NCBI GenBank assembly: GCA_017534965.1
Contig: JAFXVA010000031.1
Location: 1 to 36,372, forward strand
DNA from: Elusimicrobiaceae bacterium
Lineage (GTDB): Bacteria; Elusimicrobiota; Elusimicrobia; Elusimicrobiales; Elusimicrobiaceae
DNA: 36,372 nucleotides
Reading direction: 5' to 3'
The notes below the pieces were generated by a model. That model was not told where the DNA came from, did not search any database, and saw nothing but the letters and a program-made list of their open reading frames with translations. Below, piece after piece: positions 1 through 7,496 of this stretch. Within the stretch, counting starts at the first letter, position 1, and each line of letters starts with the position of its first letter. The translations under genes were made by a program, and so were the position numbers.

Positions 1-39
1 AAACATATATTAAGCCGAAAAAATTTTGTTTTAACGGCC

Positions 40-45
40 TATAAT
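40..45 (+). promoter_or_regulatory. Possible -10 box for the phosphate acyltransferase gene
   Basis: A perfect TATAAT lies 25 bases upstream of the ATG at 71. No convincing -35 box is visible at 16-18 bases spacing. In DNA this AT-rich a chance match is possible, so this is only a candidate. The rest of 1-70 holds the ribosome binding site (AAGGAG, about 58-63) and nothing else I can recognise. Confidence 0.35.
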
Positions 46-70
46 TTACAATTATTAAAAGGAGAAAAAA

Positions 71-982
71 ATGAAATTCAAGAACTTTAATGAACTTATT
101 GATTTAGTTAAAGGCAAAACAAACAGAGTTGTTGTGCCCGGCGCAAATAATAAAGAAGCCCTTACCGCTATCAAAATGGCAGATGATAAAGGCCTTATTA
201 CAAAAGGTATCTTAATCGGACCTGTTGCCGAAGTTAAAAATTTAATGAAAGAAGTCGGTTTAAAAGAAGACAAATTTGAATTTGTTGAATGCACTGATGT
301 GCCCACCATGTGCAATATCGCCGCAAAGAAAATTTACGACGGCGAAGGTGACTTCCTTGTTAAAGGTTTAGTTGATACAAAATATTATATGAAAGCCATT
401 TTAAACAAAGAACTCGGCTTTGTTCCGCAAGGCGCACTTTTAACCCACTTTGTGCTTTTTAAAACAGATAATTATCACAAAATGTTTGCCGTAACTGATT
501 CCGCCGTTGTTATTAACCCCACTCTTGAACAAAAGGCAAAAATTATCAACAACGCCGTCTCAATTTTAAGAAGACTCGGCATTGAAAAACCTAAAGTAGC
601 AATCGTTTGCCCGGTGGAAAAAGTTAATGAAAAAATCCCCTCTACTTTAGATGCTCAAGCCCTTGTTGAAATGAACCAAAAAGGTGAAATTCCTAATTGT
701 ATCGTCGAAGGACCTTATGATATTTATATTACCTTCTCTAAAGAAAAAGCTTTAGAAAAAGGTATTACAAATAAACAAGTTCCCGGTGATGTTGATTTAA
801 TTGTTTTACCTGATCTTGATGCCGGAAACCCTGTTTATAAGAGTATCGCTTTCTTCGGTGCAGGCGTTAAAGGGGCCGCAATTTTAGCAGGCCCAAGCAT
901 CCCTGTTTTACTCCCGTCAAGAGCCGATGCTCCCGACTTTAAGTTTAATGCTATTGCTTTAGCATCTTACTTAAAAAAATAA
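71..982 (+). CDS. ptb: Phosphate butyryltransferase / phosphate acetyltransferase family enzyme
   Basis: A 303-residue protein of the PTA/PTB family (PF01515), which interconverts acyl-CoA plus phosphate with acyl phosphate plus CoA in fermentative energy metabolism. Its length matches Ptb (about 300) rather than long Pta forms. The C-terminal half carries the family pattern: an EGPYDIYITFS segment near residue 215, matching GPLALDNA in clostridial Ptb, then DVDLIVLPDLDAGNPVYK and a glycine/alanine-rich AGVKGAAILAG stretch before a conserved PS-R motif. The start is supported by AAGGAG 7 bases upstream. A terminator follows, so it is probably the last gene of its unit. No butyrate or acetate kinase is in the window; a partner kinase could lie to the left. 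Whether the substrate is butyryl-, acetyl- or another acyl-CoA cannot be read from the sequence. Confidence 0.88.
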   Translation: MKFKNFNELIDLVKGKTNRVVVPGANNKEALTAIKMADDKGLITKGILIGPVAEVKNLMKEVGLKEDKFEFVECTDVPTMCNIAAKKIYDGEGDFLVKGLVDTKYYMKAILNKELGFVPQGALLTHFVLFKTDNYHKMFAVTDSAVVINPTLEQKAKIINNAVSILRRLGIEKPKVAIVCPVEKVNEKIPSTLDAQALVEMNQKGEIPNCIVEGPYDIYITFSKEKALEKGITNKQVPGDVDLIVLPDLDAGNPVYKSIAFFGAGVKGAAILAGPSIPVLLPSRADAPDFKFNAIALASYLKK

Positions 983-992
983 TCTATAATAA

Positions 993-1017
993 AAGGGGCG
1001 GTCAAACTCCGCCCCTT
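993..1017 (+). terminator. Intrinsic terminator after the acyltransferase gene
   Basis: A perfect 9-bp inverted repeat, AAGGGGCGG and CCGCCCCTT, flanks a 7-base loop and sits 10 bases after the stop codon. The T-tract behind it is weak (ATCTTGTGCTT). Termination is therefore plausible but may be partial, which would let transcripts run into the M23 gene. Confidence 0.7.
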
Positions 1018-1028
1018 ATCTTGTGCTT

Positions 1029-2234
1029 ATGAAAAATAATATAAAACAAATTTTACTTAAAATAGCAGTTTGTTTACCGCTATGCGCCATTATTGTTTTA
1101 TCTATGTTTTTTTATATTCAAAAGAAAACGGAAAAAATCCATGAATATAATCAAGCACAAGAAGTTTACTTTAAAAAATTTACCGGCAATCTTAAACAAC
1201 ATATAAGTATTCCCCTTCAAGAAGCCGGTTTATCTAAAGAAGAAACAAACACTATTGTTAAAAAATTAGATACGGTTTTAAATATGCGCCGCCTTGCCCC
1301 GCGCGATAAATATTTGCTTACTTTAGATGAGCAAGATAATTTTAAAATGTTGGTTGTAACAAAAGATTTTTCCCGCTATTATGTAGCAAAAAAAGGTGAA
1401 GATTTAGTTGCCGGAATCAGTGATATAAGCGTTCAAACCCGCACTCGTTTTGCTAAAGGTAAAATTAAAAGTTCCCTTTTTGCTTCCATGCAGGAAGCCG
1501 GCTTAAAACCTTCTTTTATTGTTGATTTTACAGATGTCTTTTCTTGGACGGTAGATTTTAATACTGATACCCGTTCCGGTGATAGTTTTGCTTGTTATTG
1601 GCAGGAAGATTACACCGTTGATGGCCAAACTTTAAATGAAACTATACTTGCCGCTTACTATGATGGCCTTTCAGTAGGCAAAACTTACGCCATAAGATTT
1701 GAAGACGAATTTTACGACGAAAAAGGCAAATTCAGCAAAAAGATGTTCTTAAAATCTCCCATAAGTTTTAGAGGGGTAAGAATAACCTCCCGCTTTAGTT
1801 ATGGCCGTATGCACCCTATTTTAAGAATTAGACGCCCCCACCTTGGTATTGATTATGCAGCCCCGGTCGGAACACCGGTTGAAAGTGTTGCCGATGGAAC
1901 AGTTATTTTTAAAGGTTATAAAGGCGGTTTTGGTAATTATATGGAAGTTTCCCATCCTAATAATTATGTCAGTTGCTACGGACACTTAAAAAGTTTCGCA
2001 AAAAATACAAATAAAGGTTCCCGCATAAGACAAGGACAAACTATTGCCTATGTCGGTTCAACAGGTTTATCAACCGGTCCGCATTTGGATTTCCGTCTTA
2101 GACAAGGCAGTAAATATATAGATTTTCTTAATAATAAAAACAGAAGTTCCGCCGTGCGCGAAATTCCTGCTGAAAAACGCGAAGAATTTAATAAAATAAA
2201 AGAAGAATATTTAAAAATATTAAATAAGGAATAA
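1029..2234 (+). CDS. Membrane-anchored M23 peptidase (peptidoglycan endopeptidase, MepM/Csd3-like)
   Basis: A 401-residue predicted periplasmic murein hydrolase. One hydrophobic segment at about residues 8-29 anchors it. A middle region (about 120-250) resembles the domain preceding M23 in Csd3/OapA/MepM proteins (SLFASMQEAGL, FSWTVDFNTDTRSGD). The C-terminal LytM/M23 domain shows metal ligands H271 and D275 (HLGID), then H319 (YGHL) and H352. The usual HxH is H-L-D here (H352, D354), so the third metal ligand is Asp instead of His. I chose ATG 1029 over the GTG at 1023 because it gives a normal N-terminus. Neither start has a Shine-Dalgarno (SD) sequence. A TATCTT six bases upstream of 1029 hints at a leaderless message, but weakly. 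The next gene starts 3 bases after its stop, so the two are likely co-transcribed. Confidence 0.88.
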   Translation: MKNNIKQILLKIAVCLPLCAIIVLSMFFYIQKKTEKIHEYNQAQEVYFKKFTGNLKQHISIPLQEAGLSKEETNTIVKKLDTVLNMRRLAPRDKYLLTLDEQDNFKMLVVTKDFSRYYVAKKGEDLVAGISDISVQTRTRFAKGKIKSSLFASMQEAGLKPSFIVDFTDVFSWTVDFNTDTRSGDSFACYWQEDYTVDGQTLNETILAAYYDGLSVGKTYAIRFEDEFYDEKGKFSKKMFLKSPISFRGVRITSRFSYGRMHPILRIRRPHLGIDYAAPVGTPVESVADGTVIFKGYKGGFGNYMEVSHPNNYVSCYGHLKSFAKNTNKGSRIRQGQTIAYVGSTGLSTGPHLDFRLRQGSKYIDFLNNKNRSSAVREIPAEKREEFNKIKEEYLKILNKE

Positions 2235-2237
2235 ATT

Positions 2238-2810
2238 ATGAAAAAAATTGTTCTTACAGGTGGCCCGGCCAGTGGAAAAACGACGGCCCTTTCCATATTA
2301 AAAGAAGAATATGGAACAGATATAGAACTTGCAAAGGAAGCAGCAACTTTAGTTTACGGCGGAGGTTTCCCCCGCAATGATAATAGCCCAAGACACACTT
2401 ATCACGCACAAAGAATCATTTATTACACGACTAAAGAACTTGAGGCCTTAGCAGAAGAAATTAATCCAACAGCTAAAATTGTTCTTTGTGATAGAGGTTC
2501 TCTTGATGGTGCAGTCTATTGGCCTTACGGGCAGGAAGATTTTTTTAAAACCTTTAACACAACTATCGGCACAGAATATGAACGTTATTATGCTGTTATT
2601 CATATGTCCCCACCGAAAGAAGCAAAATTCTACCAAAATACCAGTGTTCGCACTGAATCTTTGGAAAGAGCCCTTCAAGTTGATGAAGATATCTTAAAAC
2701 TTTGGCAAGGTCATCCGCGCCACATAGTCATTCCCGAAAGTAATGATTATGTTAAAAAGGCCTTAATCGTGCGCAAAACTATCAGACAAATTATTAATGG
2801 AGAAATTTAA
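2238..2810 (+). CDS. P-loop ATPase/kinase of the AAA_28 type, function unknown
   Basis: A 190-residue cytoplasmic protein starting [16 protein letters not shown], with a Walker A loop at residues 8-15. A Walker B-like strand ([16 protein letters not shown], about residues 80-96) has the DRG-x-D pattern typical of AAA_28/NadR-like nucleotide-binding proteins. This family is often annotated as ATP-binding protein or predicted nucleoside kinase, with no firm substrate. The start is supported by an AAGGA about 8 bases upstream, and it lies 3 bases behind the M23 gene and 2 bases ahead of the SEC-C gene, which argues for one transcript. No second domain is present. I cannot assign a reaction. Confidence 0.75.
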   Translation: MKKIVLTGGPASGKTTALSILKEEYGTDIELAKEAATLVYGGGFPRNDNSPRHTYHAQRIIYYTTKELEALAEEINPTAKIVLCDRGSLDGAVYWPYGQEDFFKTFNTTIGTEYERYYAVIHMSPPKEAKFYQNTSVRTESLERALQVDEDILKLWQGHPRHIVIPESNDYVKKALIVRKTIRQIINGEI

Positions 2811-2812
2811 TT

Positions 2813-3193
2813 ATGGCATTAGAATTTTTATTTGGAAAGAAAAAAAATAAACAAAACGAAGAAAGTAAAAAAGAAAAATCAAAACTATCTATTGAAGAAA
2901 AAATAGAAAAAGAAATGGATTCTTTACCCGGAGCCATAAAAAAACAAATAGAAAAAGATCCTTCTATAAAAGATAAACTTGTTGCTATTGCAAAAAGAAT
3001 GAAAGCCGACGGCGTTGATTTAAACTCTCTGCGTGCTATGAAAAAATGGCTTAAAGAACATGAAAAAGAATTAAAACAAGAACAACAAGGTAAAATTCAA
3101 ACTATTGTAAAAGAAAAAGAACCCGGCAGAAATGACCCTTGCCCTTGTGGCAGTGGCAAAAAATATAAAAAATGCTGCGGCGCAAATAAATAA
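2813..3193 (+). CDS. Small SEC-C zinc-motif protein
   Basis: A 126-residue, very lysine/glutamate-rich soluble protein. The last 25 residues are a SEC-C motif ([19 protein letters not shown]), the same C-x-C-x8-C-C zinc site found at the end of SecA, where it contacts SecB and ribosomes. The preceding 70 residues (about 25-95) are predicted helical, with an [13 protein letters not shown] stretch and no recognised domain. It lacks all SecA motor motifs and is not a SecA fragment in any visible sense. GGAG precedes the ATG by about 10 bases, and it follows the ATPase gene after 2 bases. Its role is unknown; ribosome or nucleic-acid association is a guess from the motif and charge. Confidence 0.8.
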   Translation: MALEFLFGKKKNKQNEESKKEKSKLSIEEKIEKEMDSLPGAIKKQIEKDPSIKDKLVAIAKRMKADGVDLNSLRAMKKWLKEHEKELKQEQQGKIQTIVKEKEPGRNDPCPCGSGKKYKKCCGANK

Positions 3194-3210
3194 AACTTAT
3201 TTAAAGCACA

Positions 3211-3245
3211 AAAAAATACCCCCCTTAAAAAGAGGGGTATTTTTT
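3211..3245. terminator. Bidirectional intrinsic terminator between the SEC-C gene and infB
   Basis: A perfect 12-bp inverted repeat, AAAAAATACCCC and GGGGTATTTTTT, has an 11-base loop. Because the outer arms are A-runs and T-runs, it works as a U-tract terminator on both strands. It sits in the 64-base gap between convergent genes and likely ends both operons. Confidence 0.9.
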
Positions 3246-3257
3246 ACTTTGTTTATT

Positions 3258-5471
3258 TTATATTTTTGCTATTCTTCTTGTTATAGCTTTCTTCTGGAAG
3301 CACTCTACAATGTCGCCGGGTTGGGTCTTTTTGAAACCTTCTACTAAGACACCGCATTCATAACCTTTTTCAACCTCTTTGACATCATCTTTAAAGCGTT
3401 TTAAGCCGGAGATTTTGCCTTTATAAAGTATCTGGCCTGCGCGCAAAATTCTAACTTCATAATTGCGCACAAGTTTGCCTTCATCTACATAACAACCGGC
3501 AACAAAACCGCTACTAAGGTCAAAAACCTGGCGGACAGTTGCTTTACCTACAACTTCTTCAACAATATCCGGTTCAAGTAAACCTTCCATAGCAGCACGC
3601 AAATCTTCCAAGAGTTCAAAGATAATATTATAAGTGCGTATTTCAATACCTTCTCTTTGGGCTTCTTCTTTGGTAGATTCGTCGGTATCAACGTTAAACG
3701 CAATTATAACAGCATTGCTGGCTTTAGCAAGAAGCAAGTCAGATTCATTTACATTACCTGCAGCAGAGTGAATAATTTTTACTTCAACTTCTTCTGTAGG
3801 TGTTCTTAAAATAGCATCTTTAATGGCTTCAATAGAACCTTGCACGTCAGCTTTAAGAATAATTGCTAGCTCCTTAACCTTATCACTTTTAATATTAGTT
3901 AAAGAAACATGCTTTTGGTGGGCAATTCTTTCTTCTTTATGGGCAAGTTTTCTTTTTTCAGCAATATGTTTGGCTTCTTTTTCACTTTCGGCAATAACAA
4001 GAGTATCACCGACAGAGGGAGGTTCACCATTAATACCTAAAATTTCAGCCGGAACAGAAGGCCCAATTGAAGGCAAACGTTTGCCATGTTCATCAATTAA
4101 AGCCCTTATTTTGCCGTAAGTTGTGCCAACAATAAACGGATCGCCAACATGTATTGTGCCTTTTTGCACCAAAACAGTTGCAACGACACCGCGTTTATTA
4201 TCTCTCTTACTTTCCAAAATAACACCGACACCGCTTCTGTTTGGATTTGCTTTAAGTTCCATCATTTCGGCCTGTAAAGCAATCATTTCCAAAAGTTTAT
4301 CAATGTTAATTCTCTTTTTGGCGGAAATTTCAACAAAAATTGTATCACCTTGCCATTCTTCCGGCACAAGACCGCGGGAAGCTAAATCTTGCTTAATTTT
4401 ATCGGGATTGGCGCCCGGCAAATCAATTTTGTTTACCGCAACAATTATCGGTGCACCCGCACTTTTTGCGTGGTTCATAGCTTCAATAGTCTGCGGCATA
4501 ATGCCGTCCGTTGCGGAAACGACCAAAACTACAATATCTGTTGCCTGAGCACCACGCGCACGCATAGCGGTAAAGGCCTCGTGGCCCGGAGTATCTAAGA
4601 AAGAAATATAACCTTTAGGGGTTTTTACTCTATAAGCACCAATATGCTGGGTAATAGCCCCAAACTCGCCTGCCACGACATTAGAGTGGCGTATAGCATC
4701 AAGCAAACTTGTTTTACCATGGTCCACGTGCCCCATAATAGTAACAACAGGCGCTCTTGGCTGTAAATCTTTAGGGTCATCTTCTTCTTGCACTTGGCTA
4801 ACAAGTTCTTCGTGGGCAAATTCGCTAACCATTTCCGTTTTAAAACCACATTCAGAGGCAACAAGTTCAATCATATCCGGCTCTAAACGTTGATTGATAG
4901 TAGCAAAAATACCCATACCCATAAGTTTTTTAATAAAGTCATTTATTTTAAAATCCATTTTTTCGGCAAGTTCTTTAATAGTTGGCTTACCGAGAATTTT
5001 AATAACTTTCTGCTGAGTTTCTGCTTGTTCGGCAGGTTTTTGTTCTACCTTAACTTCGGGCTTTTTTACTTCCTCTTTTTTAACAGGAACTTCCTGTTTT
5101 GGAGCTTGTTTAGGCAAAGAATTACTAACAGAAGGTTGTTGTTCCGGTTTTGGCTGAGGTTTATTTTCCTGCTGTTGCAAAACATTGTTTACAGCAATAT
5201 CTTTCTGTTGTAAATTTTCTGTTTTATGTTTATGCTCGCCGGATTTTTTATCTACAGAAGTTTTAACTTCTTTAACTTCCTGTTTTGTTTCTTCCGTATT
5301 AGTTTTAGAAGAAGCTTTTTTAACTACTTTTTTTGTAGCAGTTTTTTTAGCTGCCCCTTTTTTAGCAGTAGTTTTTTTGGCTCCTGTTGTTTTTTTAGCA
5401 GAAGTTTTGCGGGCAGAAGATTTCTTTTTTGGCTCTTCTTGGTCCTTAGTTGTTTTCTTGGCTATTGTCAT
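3258..5471 (-). CDS. infB: Translation initiation factor IF-2
   Basis: A 737-residue GTPase that places initiator tRNA on the 30S subunit. The N-terminus is long, basic and low-complexity: AKK/TKK repeats over about residues 5-50, then E/K/Q/P-rich sequence to about 155. One IF2_N module follows (about 160-210, PTIKELAEKMDF). The G domain has G1 GHVDHGKT (247-254), G2 around GAITQHIGAY, G3 DTPGH, G4 NKID and G5 SAKK, followed by the usual C-terminal domains. ATG 5471 is preferred over the upstream GTG at 5486 because a GGAGG (5478-5482) lies six bases before it; the GTG would place that site inside the coding region. It overlaps the end of nusA by 26 bases. rbfA and truB, often next in this operon, are absent; a terminator follows. 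Confidence 0.97.
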   Translation of the reverse strand: MTIAKKTTKDQEEPKKKSSARKTSAKKTTGAKKTTAKKGAAKKTATKKVVKKASSKTNTEETKQEVKEVKTSVDKKSGEHKHKTENLQQKDIAVNNVLQQQENKPQPKPEQQPSVSNSLPKQAPKQEVPVKKEEVKKPEVKVEQKPAEQAETQQKVIKILGKPTIKELAEKMDFKINDFIKKLMGMGIFATINQRLEPDMIELVASECGFKTEMVSEFAHEELVSQVQEEDDPKDLQPRAPVVTIMGHVDHGKTSLLDAIRHSNVVAGEFGAITQHIGAYRVKTPKGYISFLDTPGHEAFTAMRARGAQATDIVVLVVSATDGIMPQTIEAMNHAKSAGAPIIVAVNKIDLPGANPDKIKQDLASRGLVPEEWQGDTIFVEISAKKRINIDKLLEMIALQAEMMELKANPNRSGVGVILESKRDNKRGVVATVLVQKGTIHVGDPFIVGTTYGKIRALIDEHGKRLPSIGPSVPAEILGINGEPPSVGDTLVIAESEKEAKHIAEKRKLAHKEERIAHQKHVSLTNIKSDKVKELAIILKADVQGSIEAIKDAILRTPTEEVEVKIIHSAAGNVNESDLLLAKASNAVIIAFNVDTDESTKEEAQREGIEIRTYNIIFELLEDLRAAMEGLLEPDIVEEVVGKATVRQVFDLSSGFVAGCYVDEGKLVRNYEVRILRAGQILYKGKISGLKRFKDDVKEVEKGYECGVLVEGFKKTQPGDIVECFQKKAITRRIAKI

Positions 5472-6813
5472 TTTCTGCCTCCGCACTAGACTCTAAATAT
5501 TGTTTAGCGCCGTCTATAATCTTTTGGGCTGTTTTATCGCCAACACCTTGTAAGGTTGCTAAATGTTCAGGACTGAGTTTAGCAATTTTTTCTACGGAAT
5601 CAAAGCCGGCTTTTGTTAAAAGTTCGGCAAGTTTAGGCCCAATACCCGGAACATCAGCTAAAGCATTTTGAACAAGCTGGGCTGCTTCTTGGCCTTCTTG
5701 ATTCTTTTGTGTTTCACTCTTTACTTCAAGTTCCCATCCGCTTACTTTGGAAGCAAGTTTAACATTTTGCCAATCTTTACCGATTGCAATAGCGAGTTGA
5801 TCATCAGGAACGATAACTAAAGCTTTTTTTGCTTCTGCGTCAACTATGCGGACAGATAAAACTTTAGCCGGGGAAAGAGCGTTGGCAATAATAGAACTTG
5901 CATCATCACTATAATTGATTAAATCAATTTTTTCGCCGGCAAGTTCACTGGTAACTGCGCGGATTCTAATACCTCTCATCCCAACGCAAGTGCCGATAGG
6001 GTCAACATTATTATCATTGCTTTTTACAACAACTTTAGCTCTGAAACCGGGGTCTCTGTAAATAGCTTTGATTTCAATAACATTATCGCTTAACTCGGGA
6101 ATTTCAACTTTCATAAGTTCTTTTAAGAAAGTAGGGGAAGTCCTTGAAAGAATAATGTAAGGCCCTCTTTGCCCTTTATCCAATTTTAAAGCAGCTGATT
6201 TATAGCGGTTTAAAACGGAATCCGGCTTAATAGAAGGTAAATCTGCCGGAGCTAAAACTTTTTCAATTACGGCTTTAACTCTGCTGCCGTGGGTAAAGTG
6301 TTCTTTTCTGATTTGTTCGCAGTAAGGTAAAATAGCTTCAGCTTTGCCTAAGTCAACGATAATATCTCTATCAGAAAATCTGCGGACAAGACCTGTCACA
6401 ATTTCGCCTTCTCTGGGTTTAAATTCTTTATAAAGATTATCTCTTTCAATACCACGAATTTTTTGAATAAGAACTTGCTTTGCAATTTGGGCTGCAATTC
6501 TTGAAAAATCGCTTACTTCCAAAGTTTTTATAACATCTTTACCGATTTTTGCTTTAGAATCAATCAATTTTGCATCTTCTAAAGAAATTTCAATTTCCGG
6601 GTTGGAAACTTCTTCAACAACGGCTAAAGTTTGATAGGCCTCAATAGAACCTTCCTCTAAATCTACATGGGCGGAAAGAAGGGCATTCCTGCCTAAATTC
6701 TTTCTCAAAGCGGAAACAAGGGCATCTTCAATAGTTTTTAGGGTATCTTCCCTGCTGATATTTTTTTCCCTTTCTAAACTTTCAAGGGCAAAAATTAAGT
6801 CTTTATTTTGCAT
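5446..6813 (-). CDS. nusA: Transcription termination/antitermination protein NusA
   Basis: A 455-residue RNA polymerase-binding factor for pausing, termination and antitermination. Domains in order: NusA N-terminal domain (about 1-130), S1 RNA-binding domain (GEIVTGLVRRFSDRDIIVDL, about 135-200), two KH domains (about 230-350, including DPIGTCVGMRG and the IAIGKDWQNVKLA loop), and a C-terminal helix-hairpin-helix module (VPGIGPKLAELL, LQGVGDKTAQKII, about 390-440). It has one HhH module instead of the two acidic repeats of E. coli. AAGGAG precedes the ATG. It lies 14 bases behind rimP and overlaps infB. In enteric bacteria NusA autoregulates this operon; the leader hairpin at 7305-7328 makes similar control possible here. 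Confidence 0.97.
   Translation of the reverse strand: MQNKDLIFALESLEREKNISREDTLKTIEDALVSALRKNLGRNALLSAHVDLEEGSIEAYQTLAVVEEVSNPEIEISLEDAKLIDSKAKIGKDVIKTLEVSDFSRIAAQIAKQVLIQKIRGIERDNLYKEFKPREGEIVTGLVRRFSDRDIIVDLGKAEAILPYCEQIRKEHFTHGSRVKAVIEKVLAPADLPSIKPDSVLNRYKSAALKLDKGQRGPYIILSRTSPTFLKELMKVEIPELSDNVIEIKAIYRDPGFRAKVVVKSNDNNVDPIGTCVGMRGIRIRAVTSELAGEKIDLINYSDDASSIIANALSPAKVLSVRIVDAEAKKALVIVPDDQLAIAIGKDWQNVKLASKVSGWELEVKSETQKNQEGQEAAQLVQNALADVPGIGPKLAELLTKAGFDSVEKIAKLSPEHLATLQGVGDKTAQKIIDGAKQYLESSAEAENDNSQENN
5478..5482 (-). promoter_or_regulatory. Ribosome binding site that fixes the infB start
   Basis: GGAGG on the minus strand lies six bases before ATG 5471. It is inside the last codons of nusA, so infB translation is probably coupled to nusA. 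Confidence 0.8.
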
Positions 6814-6827
6814 ATAGTTAATTCTCC

Positions 6828-7283
6828 TTAAAACTCAACCACAGGGTCAAGATTTGCTTTTTTAATGTCTTCATATTTGAAGTTAAATTTGGTCGTCCCG
6901 TCAAAAAGGACTATTTTGTTATCGTCTGCTTCTTCAATAATACCGGTAAAAGTGGCTCTGTTTTCAATAGGTTGTTTAGTAAAAATTCTTGCTCTTTCAC
7001 CGATAAATTTTTTGAAGTGTGCCGGTTTTTTTAGAACACGCTTAATACCCGGAGAAGAAACTTCCAAAATATATCCCCCGTCAAGCAAATTTTCCATAGT
7101 AATAATGGAATCAATTTTATCTGTCAAAGTTTCGCAATCGCCAAGATTCACACCACCTTCTTTATCTACAAAGAACTGAAGTAATTTCTTGGAACCATGG
7201 GCTTGAATAATCAAATCCACAAGTTCATAGCCCTGTTGTTCAAGAGCAGCTGCGACGACTTCTTCCATTTGATTTTTGTTCAT
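6828..7283 (-). CDS. rimP: Ribosome maturation factor RimP
   Basis: A 151-residue protein of the RimP (YhbC/DUF150) family, needed for 30S subunit maturation. The N-terminal domain (1-75) carries the family pattern GYELVDLIIQ and FVDKEGGVNLGDCETLT, then YILEVSSPGIKRVLKKPAHF, followed by a C-terminal SH3-like barrel (about 85-150). It is the first gene of rimP-nusA-infB, the usual order in bacteria. An AAGGTGG ribosome binding site (7290-7296) lies 6 bases before the ATG. The 62-base leader contains a terminator-like hairpin whose T-tract abuts that site, so initiation of the whole operon may be conditional. Confidence 0.95.
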   Translation of the reverse strand: MNKNQMEEVVAAALEQQGYELVDLIIQAHGSKKLLQFFVDKEGGVNLGDCETLTDKIDSIITMENLLDGGYILEVSSPGIKRVLKKPAHFKKFIGERARIFTKQPIENRATFTGIIEEADDNKIVLFDGTTKFNFKYEDIKKANLDPVVEF

Positions 7284-7297
7284 AAAACACCACCTTC

Positions 7298-7328
7298 AAA
7301 ACAAAAGCGACTTGTTTCCAAGTCGCTT
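7298..7328 (-). terminator. Leader hairpin with T-tract (putative attenuator of rimP-nusA-infB)
   Basis: On the minus strand a perfect 10-bp stem (AAGCGACTTG / CAAGTCGCTT, 7305-7328) with a GAAA tetraloop is followed by TTGTTTT (7304-7298). It lies between the promoter at 7352-7381 and the rimP start. There is no minus-strand gene upstream, so it cannot simply terminate another gene. It has the form of an intrinsic terminator placed within an operon leader. Confidence 0.7.
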
Positions 7329-7351
7329 GAGCTTTAATCTAAGATATTTTT

Positions 7352-7381
7352 ATTATAACATAAAAACAAGCACGCATGCAA
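7352..7381 (-). promoter_or_regulatory. Extended -10 promoter for rimP-nusA-infB
   Basis: On the minus strand TGTTATAAT gives an extended -10 with a perfect TATAAT at 7357-7352. A TTGCAT (3 of 6 to consensus) lies 18 bases upstream at 7381-7376. The expected start of transcription is near 7345, giving a leader of about 62 bases. Confidence 0.65.
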
Positions 7382-7392
7382 GTTTAAATGCT

Positions 7393-7424
7393 ATAGGTCT
7401 TTTGGCCTATTCTAAAATAGGTCT
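7393..7424. repeat. Short direct and inverted repeats in a divergent intergenic region
   Basis: ATAGGTCT occurs at 7393-7400 and again at 7417-7424. A GGCCTAT at 7404-7410 between them is a near-inverted copy. The cluster sits just upstream of the rimP promoter and between it and the divergent ankyrin gene, a position suitable for an operator. No regulator is identified. The rest of 7425-7496 is AT-rich with a possible ankyrin-gene promoter (TTGCAT 7433, TATAAA 7454) and a short palindrome AGTATA-AAC-TATACT at 7452-7466. Confidence 0.3.
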
Positions 7425-7496
7425 AAAGAATCTTGCATAAATCGTAAATATAGTATAAACTATACTTAAATGAGTTATATTAAAGGAGAAATGTAA

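Noticed and set aside
1029-3193. The M23, AAA_28 and SEC-C genes as a defence or contractile system
   Set aside because: No nuclease, toxin, sensor or phage-like partner is nearby, and the three families are common in housekeeping settings. Tight linkage is all that can be claimed.
5472-5486. Upstream GTG start for infB (adds MRRQK)
   Set aside because: The GGAGG ribosome site would lie inside the coding region and nothing precedes the GTG. ATG 5471 is correctly spaced.
3823-5496. Several plus-strand open frames across infB, some rich in Phe/Leu and looking like membrane proteins
   Set aside because: They are antisense mirrors of infB. The Phe-rich look comes from the complement of the Lys/Glu-rich codons. 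They have no ribosome binding sites and infB motifs are certain.
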